Shown here piece after piece: positions 39,601-48,077 of a DNA stretch of 64,000 nucleotides. Position 1 is the first letter of the stretch. The number at the start of each line of letters is the position of its first letter. The position numbers and the translations under genes were made by a program. The notes below the pieces were generated by a model. That model saw nothing but the letters and a program-made list of their open reading frames with translations. It did not search any database and was not told where the DNA came from. This DNA is from Mesostigma viride (taxonomy: Eukaryota > Streptophyta > Mesostigmatophyceae > Mesostigmatales > Mesostigmataceae): NCBI GenBank assembly GCA_009746045.1, contig RPFO01000436.1, positions 1,874,633-1,938,632 on the forward strand. The letters are read 5' to 3'.

Positions 39601-39737
39601 GTCTCGAATTGGTTGGGGGGCGCCGTCGCCTCCTCACCATGCTTGATGGCAGCCACCTGGGCTTCCATCGAGTCGGTCTTGCCCGCCATCTCGGCGAAGT
39701 GGACCGTCTTGATGCCCGCGGCTGGACACTTGTTCAT
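33699..39737 (-). CDS. pol: gypsy-1 pol: protease-DNA methyltransferase-RT-RNase H-integrase-PHD, 2012 aa
   Basis: One unbroken frame. A retropepsin-like domain has L-D-S-G-A-Q-P (D250). A C5-cytosine DNA methyltransferase domain spans about 485-810: motif I L-F-A-G-I-G-G-G (491-498), catalytic loop G-W-E-C-Q-G-L-S (C583), E-N-V (626-628), H-R-L-R-A-Y-W (665-671) and L-I-G-Q-A-M-S-V (790-797). A hydrophobic run at 852-867 follows. RT carries Y-I-D-D-V (1130-1134), RNase H Y-T-D-W-S (near 1278), integrase a zinc part ending C-V-P-C (1611-1614) and the triad D1645, D1704, E1739. The C-terminus is a PHD finger with the full C4HC3 set (C1943, C1946, C1958, C1961, H1966, C1969, C1984, C1987). The frame is open upstream of 39737 into a zinc knuckle (C-F-L-C-D-K-D-G-H-L-S-R-E-C), so gag and pol are probably one polyprotein. 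Confidence 0.9.
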   Translation of the reverse strand: MNKCPAAGIKTVHFAEMAGKTDSMEAQVAAIKHGEEATAPPNQFETVYREDPFWAPMPGDVEINAAEATKGKQARSPLSFQQAPMLPAGQLPASFSMPLAGVQSAFEHANPAGLEQRRRLAPVYPMPFIVDVPMFSARQVVDTFGQKGVEWLGSVVSEIQLFADGHDVRTLRNSESVTYGRQPVEAAVPVVQAGVVSTSSQQRTSAVPQVPTVVPYPNGEPSMAFQAVGACGDVWSDMVTCPLVGAVKLDSGAQPLVISTDLATMLNLTYENGGLVESPVSVSGWQGPASKPYAMTAVKVNVIFNPLRASSMTTVSAYALVVNKCGYSALLGVDVLARAMVQVDYRAEEASYIPDWDGAGLKRASVPVSCFSSSAGAARLNPSAAAGVVEVSMVEVRAAGSSAWDKHRTVLPQPTASIAKMRTQWSLDAVTSTRQLAMRKRVTEAVITIPQMASHGLTLLQPGVSEAQGNFSAAILPQAPDFAKGAVVLELFAGIGGGIAGFLAAGGVCRKLIAVEPSHKARQVYFSHCGVLSREYPAQFPPSAWRDPFGECPQDIRAIGEVQVQQLLRRHHAIDLVIAGWECQGLSQAGQGRGLADPRSALFWELLRVVGLLQSRQPHPPAYLFENVVAGDSPHQAVREDWATIVALLGEPIVCDNAGLGGLTHRLRAYWTNVACATDVQAVLGAVARQHPSVSAEVALPSHLVTQKVDSEDRPPYARVNRVGSPMCALPTLVSYQGSTAYRDRGKGLVWDTTTGLLVQPPAEFREASMGFHVGASALPGVLESERWSLIGQAMSVLQVGYVLLASVAVRQSGGASPANPPQQVEARAAKLKRPAATGTSSAWGWRLRQVWTIILMTALLTSTVLAGEPTLHRVIHRAAREAPAVGVTPGVAAFSLFHDDAARAPHLEAHAVAVGDPADTHPWAIGEHLSDAQRSAMLKWLGTARGAFAFTSDELGCFNGGTMRVPLDTDTPLFRRQHRLSQAELDFVAEQCKELEDAGIIRQSSSSYAAAVVVAPKKDAITGAWTGMRMATDLRLLNAHTPVDRYPMPRVDDVLDKISPHVKFVSSLDLRSGFHQIAVAPEDQRKLAFWGGGNLYEWVRMPFGHRNASAVFQRAMDKVLAGLPFAACYIDDVIVFSATFEEHLAHLEQVRLALEEHNMRLHPEKCKFAQRTLSFLGHQIVPGGRTPDAAKVESIVQAAVPTDVSGVRAYLGLAGYYRGYIENFSSKVKPLTELLKKGCVWAWGPAQQRAIETIKQELTSAPILRAPDYALPFVLYTDWSKVGLGAVLAQKDGDGREHVIAYASRSNNPAESRYSSYEGEALAVVWAIKHFRPYLVGRVFTLVTDHQPLQWLMTNTNLTGKLARWAMIIQEYHMTIVHRAGKDHVNADVLSRYAMPTTVDHTGARAMGAEGSSGSVVFVNAAGYAADDEEEAWWRSVEYSVADFGISDDPVRPSPFTPSKAVCAMEEGRSLSFDIDPSLQQLIAVQALLARSSLADCYTADIWLDGRVLEQVQGAVLTPTPVDWTPAQKATELNRVQHRAATYGWEDGVLYKLLGKRRVVVPPPDKRVAIVQAYHERYGHLGGNRTLSLVRTSYWWNNMRHTVAQVVASCVPCARTKANFSADHGAKELMSLPIKGLFYRWHVDLCGPFQESPDGNLYVMVCVESFSKWVELIPIADKHAATTAKHFADIITRFGAPAEVVTDQGGEFRGEFQELLDGCLIDHRRTSREHPQANGLAERLVQTVKQALRKWSLQVPESARWDRELAWIAMGYRMSPQESLATFSPYFLLFGRNPLLPTEAQVAHPEPMAFDNAQQFLVEVLARAETFKKVMPIAMNNLFIAQHRDSLRYAQRRGGAYMARQLRFRPGQYVFLRTQLKHTLDVEAGPTILRIVAIKPSGVAILEGADGSRTTDNLSNLSPCSLPNLVHDLQPHTSRRVKDAQCQVCHRVDQAESMLLCDQCNCGWHMQCLQPVVTSIPEGDWFCPVCTAAQFTSRSLTAVTAALVLVRSLSS
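33774..33917 (-). other. PHD finger at the gypsy-1 integrase C-terminus
   Basis: Residues 1941-1988 of pol: C-Q-V-C, C-D-Q-C-N-C-G-W-H-M-Q-C and D-W-F-C-P-V-C, with all eight zinc ligands of the C4HC3 pattern and the conserved W two residues before the last Cys pair. PHD fingers commonly read histone H3 tails. It stands where chromoviruses carry a chromodomain, suggesting targeting of integration to marked chromatin. Confidence 0.85.
37308..38285 (-). other. C5-cytosine DNA methyltransferase domain inside gypsy-1 pol
   Basis: Residues ~485-810 of the pol polyprotein. It transfers a methyl group from S-adenosylmethionine to cytosine C5 in DNA. SAM-binding motif I, the catalytic Cys (C583), the E-N-V motif, R-x-R of motif VIII and a motif X-like L-I-G-Q-A are all present in order, and the target-recognition stretch between motifs VIII and X is about 120 residues. 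The residue before the catalytic Cys is Glu instead of the usual Pro (W-E-C-Q rather than P-P-C-Q). It sits between protease and RT, so release by the protease is plausible. Activity and sequence target are unknown. Confidence 0.85.
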
Positions 39738-41505
39738 CAGGTGCCACTTCGTGTCTGCCCCATGCGGCTTCGTGCAGCGGCTTGGACACTCGCGACTAAG
39801 GTGCCCATCCTTGTCGCAAAGGAAGCAGCCCGATTTGCGCGCATCCGTCCTAGTACCCGTCTGTGAGGACGTGCCCCCCCAGCTCGCGTCGGGGCGGCAG
39901 CGTCTTTGTTGCCGCCAGCGGCGTTACCCTGGGTTGCATCATGCGATGAGGCGTTGCGAGACCCCCCTTGGTTCCTGCTAGCACCGTGGCCGCCTTGCGG
40001 GCGCGCTTGTCTTGTGGCAGACGACTCACCCGACTTGGCCTTGGTCAGCGCGTCGACCTTGGCCTGCAGCTCGGCCACCACCGTGCTTACCGAGATCCGG
40101 CCTTGCGCGTGTCGTCGCATCATGGCCCTGACCTCAATGCACAGTGACCGCAATCGCCACGGCTGGCCGTTGGGCGGCGTGGGCAGCTCCATCTCCTTGG
40201 AGCCTAGCGCTTGCAGCCATTTCTGACACGCCAGCTTTTCGGACCAGTCCTCCACTTCGCCGGCGAACTCCATGAGGCGCTCGTAAGATTGCTCCGGGGT
40301 TTCACCCTCGGCTATCTTGAAACTGCGCCACTCACGCTCTGCCTTGATGGTCTCCACCGGGTATTCCTGGCGAAGGAGGCCCCACAGTTCCTCGGCAGGG
40401 TCGACACCATACATGATGTTGTCATAGTCGGGCTGGCCACGCCCGTCGAAGCCGAACCACACGTCCGTGTGACGCGTGTACAGCGAGACCTCTCTCCACT
40501 GCTCCACCAGCCTAGCCACTCGCCTCAGCGTAAGGCCGTGAAAGAAAAAATGCATGTTGTTCATCACAAACTCATGCATTACAGCGCCTTGCGTAGTCAT
40601 GTATTGCAGATCAATCCATGACTTGTACGCGTTGTAGGCCTGCGCCAGCGTGGCCAGATTGCCGGTTGTGGAGAACTTCTCGCGCATGTCCACCCGTGGT
40701 AGGGTGGGCATCTTCGCGCCTTCCGGTATGAGGCGCACCCTTTGCGGGTACTGCACCCCATCGGCATCCTCCGGCGGTCGCTGAGCTGCGCGTCCCTGCG
40801 CCAGCGTGCTTGGTCGTGCTGCCTCCCGTACTCGGAAAGCCAGCGGCGTGGTTATGTCCTCCATGGGCGGAATGCGCCCGATTGGCACACTTGACCACCG
40901 TGCAGTCGACCCGCCGGTCAGCGCCCCACCGCCTCGCCCAAACGGAATTGAGGCCCCGCCTGGCAGCATGCGTCCTGGTGCACCCCTGTGTGGGTCCATC
41001 GCGCGCGCCAGCCCTGCCCCGTTCTCCTCGTGCAATCCGTCTCGCGCTTGATCGAAAGGCAGGCGCCTGGGCGCCAGCGTATACTCGCCCCGTGGCTGAC
41101 CATCCGCCTCACCAAGCAAGTCGTGTTGGGTTAGCGACCCAGCCAAAACCCCCGGTTCCATCGAAGCCCTTCCCGCCGCATTACCTGAGGTTGGCGGCTG
41201 GTCCCGCTCCCTCGGCTCCGCGGCAACACCACTGGGGCCCGGCATCGATGCCTGCCCGTCCCATGGTGTGGACTGCAGATGACGACCCTCTACGGCCACC
41301 AATCTGTCGGTCACTTCCCGCATCTGCAGCGCCAATTGCTGCTGCAACTGTTGCGACTGTTGCTGCATCTGCGCTTGCATCTGCGCGAACAGCGCCACCA
41401 TACTCAGCGGCGCTTCTTGGTCGCGACTCTCACCCACTGCGGGTACGGCGGGAGGAATCCCGCCATTCGACCCCGGAGCGGACGTGTCGGCATCTGCTCT
41501 ATTTG
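39738..41505 (-). CDS. gag: gypsy-1 gag (N-terminus separated by gypsy-2)
   Basis: On the minus strand the frame continues from R-A-D-A-D-T-S-A-P at 41505. The true start, M-A-D-A-N, lies at 57504-57490 on the far side of gypsy-2. A glutamine-rich coiled coil (Q-M-Q-Q-Q-S-Q-Q-L-Q-Q-Q-L) is followed by a proline/arginine-rich region and a capsid-like domain with E-L-W-G-L-L-R-Q-E-Y-P, E-R-E-W-R-S-F-K and P-E-Q-S-Y-E-R-L-M-E-F, the usual layout of Ty3-type gag. Near 39880 a C-run shifts the frame; in the pol frame the zinc knuckle C-F-L-C-D-K-D-G-H-L-S-R-E-C follows directly. The shift is therefore likely a length error and gag-pol a single protein. Gag would form the particle that packages element RNA. 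Confidence 0.75.
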
Positions 41506-42092
41506 TGTTACGTCCTGCCCTTTTGGCCGGACGTAACAATGGAATAAATTACTAAGGCCGTTTAGTCTATTGGACTTGGGTTTTACGGACCTTGGCTATT
41601 GTGTGAATTGGACTAGTTATTTTGGTCCTAGGTTGTTCTTCTAGGGGCCGGTGCTGTGGCGCCGCGCCGGTTCTGAGTCTGTCAGTTGTTCTAGGCGTGG
41701 ATCCTATAGTTGAGGGTCGATGTCGGCCCGGATCCTACGTGGAATGAGTGACTCGGATTGTTCTAGGGAAATTGGTGTGTATCTGCTGCGCCGCAAGCAA
41801 CCTAGGTTAAATTGGTCCGAGGACGAGAGTCTCGTCCTCTTGGTTTAATGAATGATAAGTGCGAATACGCCTACACATTGAGCCCGGGGCAATTATCCAT
41901 TTGTAATTGGTATTGCTAGCCAATATAAGTGTGTACTAATTAGCTTGGCATCAAGCCGTGATGCCAGATATCTCACGACTCACGTCGTGAAGCGCAACCT
42001 ACTTTAGGCTATCTTGAATTATTCCTAATTCCGGCGAGAAGGGTCTTTCGCTACGTAGCTCAGGCTAGGTGTGTCTGGGCAGGGACGTAACA
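41506..42092 (+). repeat. gypsy-2 5' LTR (first contig copy)
   Basis: 587 bp, TGTTACGTCC to GGGACGTAACA, with inverted ends. Followed by CTGGTTATCGGAGG, a likely primer-binding site. Confidence 0.85.
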
Positions 42093-42580
42093 CTGGTTAT
42101 CGGAGGAAATGTGCTGGAAAGGTTAGCTAACTCTCGCGGAGAGGGTTAGTGAGCCAATTAGGATACCAAGACGAAGCTTGGCGTAGGTAGAGGTTCCGGA
42201 ATTCAACGATTGCTGTCAGGCCGGCGCCAGCCCGTAAAGGGATTCAACGACGACCTAGCAGCAAGCGGCCAGTCTGGGATACTCGGCGGGGCTAGCAATA
42301 GTCCTGTGGTGAGGTGCTGTCAACGATAGCGTTCAGCTCTCCTGTTTTCAACGACACCTAGTGGCGGCCAGGGCTTGCCTTCAACGACACCGGGTGGCGG
42401 CCAGTTCAGGAGGGATTAACGTCATTGAAGATGGTACGTCCCCTAGTTAGAATTCTTTCTTTACAAAGCTATGCCTGCTGAAGGCTAGCTGGCGAGCTTG
42501 CTCTCTATATCCGGGAACGCGCGCGCAGGGGGTTTATGTTATATGTTGTGTCTCTATAGGTTGTAAATGTTGTTGGTGCC

Positions 42581-42778
42581 ATGGACGTCGCGGAGACGGA
42601 CATTCGTTTGTTGACCTGCAAGGGGTCGTGGGGGGGTGATACCGTCTGGCTGTTGCCGACTGTGTTGACGGTGTTTACCTCCGTGTGTGCGTATAGCCCG
42701 TTCCTGCGGAAGGCTCGGGCGTGTGCTGTGTTATACTCCGTGCTCTCTCTCCTCGTTTGTTTAAGGTCACTGCATTAG
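42581..42778 (+). CDS. Possible 65-aa upstream ORF in gypsy-2 leader
   Basis: M-D-V-A-E-T-D-I-R-L-L-T-C-K-G followed by a hydrophobic part (L-L-P-T-V-L-T-V-F-T-S-V-C-A-Y). In the second copy (from 46971) small indels change the frame after about 16 residues, so the true reading is uncertain. No family recognised. It may be an upstream ORF or no gene. Confidence 0.25.
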   Translation: MDVAETDIRLLTCKGSWGGDTVWLLPTVLTVFTSVCAYSPFLRKARACAVLYSVLSLLVCLRSLH

Positions 42779-43630
42779 AGTAGCCTGGGTTTCCCCTTTC
42801 TCTCTTGCTTGCAAGCCGCTGCCAGACTATGATGTAACATGCACGACGTAAAATAAACAAGGGTGGACAGTCTGGATTTCCTTACTACGCAGTAGCTCAC
42901 GACGGGGATAAGGGTAGGCCTGCTATATTCTACAGCTGGAAGACTTGTGAGGAGCATATTAAAGATAAGATATTGTCCCAAGGCTCTAGTGCTAAGTGGA
43001 AGGGTTGATAACATTACAGAGGCAGATAGGTTTGTTAGGGAACACATGCCATTGCTGAGGGGATGCACACCACACGTGAATGCTCCAAGCACCCACACTC
43101 AGCAGTCAGGGGGAGGGGACAGCAGTTACAGTGACTTTCTCTCAGCTGACCATTGGCCCTAGCAAGCAGTATAGAGGAGACCAGTACTAGGGAGTAGTAT
43201 TAGGTTCTACAGTTATAGCTCTATAGCACGTGGTTGCTCTCTCTCTTTCTCTCTCTTCCTTCCTGGGGAGGTGTTGCCTGCAGTGTAAGGTACCGGTACG
43301 AGCACCATGCCACACGGTCCCAAACAAGGAACGCCAGAGATACAGAGGAAGAGGCTAGAGAACGAGATCTAGAGAATACAGAGATAGAACCGGTAGACAA
43401 CCACGAGCACGGTACAGAGGGTATAGAGGTACCACTGCACGTCCAAGCAGGGACAGATACAGGTGAGGTCATGGAGAGACCTGCGGAAGGCTCCCCACGA
43501 TCCAGAGATCAGAACCCTAGGTTCCAGCGGATGGGGACATTATAGACGCCTTACCCAGGCAGAGAGATGACAGAAACGACCGAGAGAGGCTCCAGCAGCA
43601 ACGGCAGCAGCAGCCCCAGGCAGCCCGCCC

Positions 43631-43662
<32 letters not shown>

Positions 43663-43663
43663 A

Positions 43664-43695
<32 letters not shown>

Positions 43696-43876
43696 GCAGC
43701 AGCAACCGCAGCAGCAGCAACAGCAGCAGCAGCATCAGCAGCAGCAACGGTCCCACAGCAGCAATGGCAACAGCAGCACCCCAGACGCAGCAGCAACAAC
43801 CCCAGACGAACCCCACAATGGCTACACCTGATTCCAGAGCAGCAGAGAGACGAGATGAAAGATACCCTGCACTACC

Positions 43877-44000
43877 NNNNNNNNNNNNNNNNNNNNNNNN
43901 NNNNNNNNNNNNNNNNNNNNNNNNNNNNNNNNNNNNNNNNNNNNNNNNNNNNNNNNNNNNNNNNNNNNNNNNNNNNNNNNNNNNNNNNNNNNNNNNNNNN
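43877..44000. other. Assembly gap (124 N) flanked by duplicated sequence
   Basis: 39599-43876 and 44001-48257 are the same sequence apart from many 1-2 base indels. The gap joins the end of one to the start of the other, as expected from two overlapping contigs that were not merged. The frames spanning the N run are artefacts. Confidence 0.85.
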
Positions 44001-45903
44001 CCGTCTCGAATTGGTGGGGGGCGCCGTCGCCTCCTCACCATGCTTGATGGCAGCCACCTGGGCTTCCATCGAGTCGGTCTTGCCCGCCATCTCGGCGAAG
44101 TGGACCGTCTTGATGCCCCGCGCTGGACACTTGTTCATCAGGTGCCACTTCGTGTCTGCCCCATGCGGCTTCGTGCAGCGGCTTGGACACTCGCGACTAA
44201 GGTGCCCATCCTTGTCGCAAAGGAAGCAGCCCGATTTGCGCGCATCCGTCCTAGTACCCGTCTGTGAGGACGTGCCTCCCCCAGCTCGCGTCGGGCGGCA
44301 GCGTCTTTGTTGCCCGCCAGCGGCGTTACCCTGGGTTGCATCATGCGATGAGGCGTTGCGAGACCCCCTTGGTTCCTGCTAGCACCGTGGCCGCCTTGCG
44401 GCGCGCTTGTCTTGTGGCCAGACGACTCACCCGACTTGGCCTTGGTCAGCGCGTCGACCTTGCCTGCAGCTCGGCCACCACCGTGCTTACCGAGATCCGG
44501 CCTTTGCGCGTGTCGCGTCATCATGGCCCTGACCTCAATGCACAGTGACCGCAATCGCCACGGCTGGCCGTTGGGCGGCGTGGGCAGCTCCATCTCCTTG
44601 GAGCCTAGCGCTTGCAGCCATTTCTGACACGCCAGCTTTTCGGACCAGTCCTCCACTTCGCCGGCGAACTCCATGAGGCGCCGTAAGATTGCTCCGGGGT
44701 TTCACCCTCGGCTATCTTGAAACTGCGCCACTCACGCTCTGCCTTGATGGTCTCCACCGGGGTATTCCTGGCGAAGGAGGCCCCACAGTTCCTCGCAGGG
44801 TCGACACCATACATGATGTTGTCATAGTCGGGCTGGCCACGCCCGTCGAAAGCCGAACCACACGTCCGTGGACGCGTGTACAGCGAGACCTCTCTCCACT
44901 GCTCCACCAGCCTAGCCACTCGCCTCAGCGTAAAGGCCGTGAAAGAAAAAATGCATGTTGTTCATCACAAACTCATGCATTACAGCGCCTTGCGTAGTCA
45001 TGTATTGCAGATCAATCCATGACTTGTACGCGTTGTAGGCCTGCGCCAGCGTGGCAGATTGCCGGTTGTGGAGAACTTCTCGCGCATGTCCACCCGTGGT
45101 AGGGTGGGCATCTTCGCGCCTTCCGGTGTGAGGCCGCACCCTTTGCGGGTACTGCACCCCATCGGCATCCTCCGGCGGTCGCTGAGCTGCGCGTCCTGCG
45201 CCAGCGTGCTTGGTCGTGCTGCCTCCCGTACTCGGAAGCCAGCGGCGTGGTTTATGCCTCCATGGGCGGAATGCGCCCGATTGGCACACTTGACCACCGT
45301 GCAGTCGACCCGCCGGTCAGCGCCCCACCGCCTCGCCCAAACGGAATTGAGCCCCGCCTGGCAGCATGCGTCCTGGTGCACCCCTGTGTGGGTCCATCGC
45401 GCGCGCCAGCCCTGCCCCGTTCTCCTCGTGCAATCCGTCTCGCGCTTGATCGAAAGGCAGGCGCCTGGGCGCCAGCGTATACTCGCCCGTGCTGACCATC
45501 CGCCTCACCAAGCAAGTCGTGTTGGTTTAGCGACCCAGCCAAAACCCCCGGTTCCATCGAAGCCCTTCCCGCCGCATTACCTGAGGTTGGCGGCTGGTCC
45601 CGCTCCCTCGGCTCCGCGGCAACACCACTGGGGCCCGGCATCGATGCCTGCCCGTCCCATGGTGTGGACTGCAGATGACGACCCTCTACGGCCACCAATC
45701 TGTCGGTCACTTCCCGCATCTGCAGCGCCAATTGCTGCTGCAACTGTTGCGACTGTTGCTGCATCTGCGCCGTGCATCTGCGCGAACAGCGCCACCATAC
45801 TCAGCGGCGCTTCTTGGTCGCGACCTCTCCCCACTGCGGGTACGGCGGGAGGAATCCCGCCATTCGACCCCGGAGCGGGCGTGTCGGCATCTGCTCTATT
45901 TTG
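44001..45903 (-). repeat. Second copy of the gypsy-1 gag region (probable contig overlap)
   Basis: Matches 39599-41505. It carries numerous single-base indels that break gag into short frames, while the first copy is intact. It should not be counted as an extra gene. Confidence 0.8.
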
Positions 45904-46481
45904 TGTTACGTCCCTGCCCTTTTGGCCGGACGTAACAATGGAATAAATTACTAAGGCCGTTTAGTCTATTGGACTTGGGTTTTACGGACTTGGCTATTGT
46001 GTGAATTGGACTAGTTATTTTGGTCCTAGGTTGTCCTTTAGGGGCCGGCGCTGTGGCGCCGCGCCGGTTCTGAGTCTGTCAGTGTTCTAGGCGTGGATCC
46101 TATAGTTGAGGGTCGATGTCGGCCCGGATCCTACGTGGAATGAGTGACTCGGATTGTTCTAGGGAAATTGGCGTGTATCTGCGCCGCAACCAACCTAGGT
46201 TAAATTGGTCCGAGGACGAGAGTCTCGTCCTCTTGGTTTAATGAATGATAAGTGCGAATACGCCTACACATTGAGCCCGGGGCATTATCCATTTGTAATT
46301 GGTATTGCTAGCCAATATAAGTGTGACTAATTAGCTTGGCATTAAGCCGTGATGCCAGATATCTCACGACTCACGTCGTGAAGCGCAACCTACTTTAGGC
46401 TATCTTGAATTATTCCTAATTCCGGCAAGAAGGGTCTTTCGCTACGTAGCTCAGGCTAGGTGTCTGGGCAGGGACGTAACA
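45904..46481 (+). repeat. gypsy-2 5' LTR (second contig copy)
   Basis: 578 bp, same sequence as 41506-42092 with small indels, and as 56901-57489. Confidence 0.85.
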
Positions 46482-46590
46482 CTGGTTATCGGAGGAAATG
46501 TGCTGGAAAGGTTAGCTAACTCTCGCGGAGAGGGTTAGTGAGCCAATTAGGATACCAAGACGAAGCTTGGCGTAGGTAGAGGTTCCGGAA

Positions 46591-46800
46591 TTCAACGATT
46601 GCTGTCAGGCCGGCGGCCAGCCCGTAAAGGGATTCAACGACGACCTAGCAGCAAGCGGCCAGTCTGGGATACTCGGCGGGGCTAGCAATAGTCCTGTGGT
46701 GAGGTGCTGTCAACGATAGCGTTCAGCTCTCCTGTTTTCAACGACACCTAGTGGCGGCCAGGGCTTGCCTTCAACGACACCGGGTGGCGGCCAGTTCAGG
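46591..46800 (+). repeat. Repeated TTCAACGA...GGCGGCCAG units in gypsy-2 leader
   Basis: TTCAACGA (once TCAACGA) occurs at 46591, 46633, 46710, 46738 and 46770, in four cases followed 15-25 bases later by GCGGCCAG. The regular repetition in the untranslated leader suggests a structured RNA or protein-binding array, for instance for packaging; this is inference. The same array is in 42205-42415. Confidence 0.5.
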
Positions 46801-47226
46801 AGGGATTAACGTCATCGAAGATGGTACGTCCCCTAGTTAGAATTCTTTCTTTACAAAGCTATGCCTGCTGAAGGCTAGCTGGCGAGCTTGCTCTCTATCC
46901 GGGAACGCGCGCGCAGGGGGTTTATGTTATATGTTGTGCTCTATAGGTTGTAAATGTTGTTGGTGCCCATGGACGTCGCGGAGACGGACATTCGTTGTTT
47001 GACCTGCAAGGGGTCGTGGGGGTGGATACCGTCTGGCTGTTGCCGACTGTGTTGACGGTGTTTACCTCCGTGTGTGCGTATAGCCCGTTCCTGCGGAAGG
47101 CTCGGGCGTGTGCTGTGTTATACTCCGTGCTCTCTCTCCTCGTTTGTTTAAGGTCACTGCATTAGAGGTAGCCTGGGTTTCCCCTTTCTCTCTTGCTTGC
47201 AAGCCGCTGCCAGACTATGATGTAAC

Positions 47227-47565
47227 ATGCCACGACGTAAAATAAACAAGGGTGGACAGTCTGGATTTCCTTACTACGCAGTAGCTCACGACGGGGATAA
47301 GGGTAGGCCTGCTATATTCTACAGCTGGAAGACTTGTGAGGAGCATATTAAAGATAAGATATTGTCCCAAGGCTCTAGTGCTAAGTGGAAAGGGTTTGAT
47401 AACATTACAGATGCAGATAGGTTTGTTAGGGAACACATGCCATTGCCTGAGGGGATGCACACCACACGTGAATGCTCCAAGCCACCCACACTCAGCAGTC
47501 AGGGGGAGGGGACAGCAGTTACAGTGACTTTCTCTCAGCTGACCATTGGCCCTAGCAAGCAGTAG
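47227..47565 (+). CDS. gypsy-2 small protein with RNase H1-type hybrid-binding domain, 112 aa
   Basis: Residues 13-70 read Y-Y-A-V-A-H-D-G-D-K-G-R-P-A-I-F, Y-S-W-K-T-C-E-E-H-I and A-K-W-K-G-F-D-N-I-T-D-A-D-R-F-V. This is the pattern of the hybrid-binding (viroplasmin, caulimovirus P6-like) domain found at the N-terminus of RNase H1: Y-x-V-x-x-G-x-x-x-G-I-Y, W-x-x-C/A, then K-G-F-x-x-x-x-x-A. The domain binds RNA-DNA hybrids or double-stranded RNA. Here it stands alone, without the catalytic RNase H part, in the leader before gag. In the other contig copy (42839 onward) a missing C breaks the frame. A helper role in reverse transcription is possible. Confidence 0.75.
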   Translation: MPRRKINKGGQSGFPYYAVAHDGDKGRPAIFYSWKTCEEHIKDKILSQGSSAKWKGFDNITDADRFVREHMPLPEGMHTTRECSKPPTLSSQGEGTAVTVTFSQLTIGPSKQ

Positions 47566-47697
47566 AGGAGACCAGTACTAGGGAGTAGTATTAGGTTCTA
47601 TAGTTATAGCTCTATAGCACGTGGTTGCTCTCTCTCTTTCTCTCTCTTCCTTCCTGGGGAGGTGTTGCCTGCAGTGTAAGGTACCGGTACGAGCACC

Positions 47698-48006
47698 ATG
47701 CCCACACGGTCCCAAACAAGGAACGCCAGAGATACAGAGGAAGAGGCTAGAGAACGAGATCTAGAGAATACAGAGATAGAACCGGTAGACAACCACGAGC
47801 ACGGTACAGAGGGTATAGAGGTACCACTGCACGTCCAAGCAGGGACAGATACAGGTGAGGTCATGGAGAGACCTGCGGAAGGCTCCCCACGATCCAGAGA
47901 TCAGAACCCTAGGTTCCCAGCGGATGGGGACAATTATAGACGCCTTACCCAGGCAGGAGATGACAGGAACGACCGAGAGAGGCTCCAGCAGCACGCAGCA
48001 GCAGCG

Positions 48007-48044
<38 letters not shown>

Positions 48045-48045
48045 A

Positions 48046-48077
<32 letters not shown>

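Noticed and set aside
35311-39981. Numerous plus-strand frames opposite gypsy-1 pol
   Set aside because: Shadows of the pol codons in GC-rich DNA; none has a domain.
43620-43760. CAG repeats as a CRISPR-like or satellite array
   Set aside because: They are in frame inside the gypsy-2 gag head and encode polyglutamine; there are no spacers.
43517-44382. Frames crossing the N run
   Set aside because: They translate unknown bases and join two contig ends that probably overlap.
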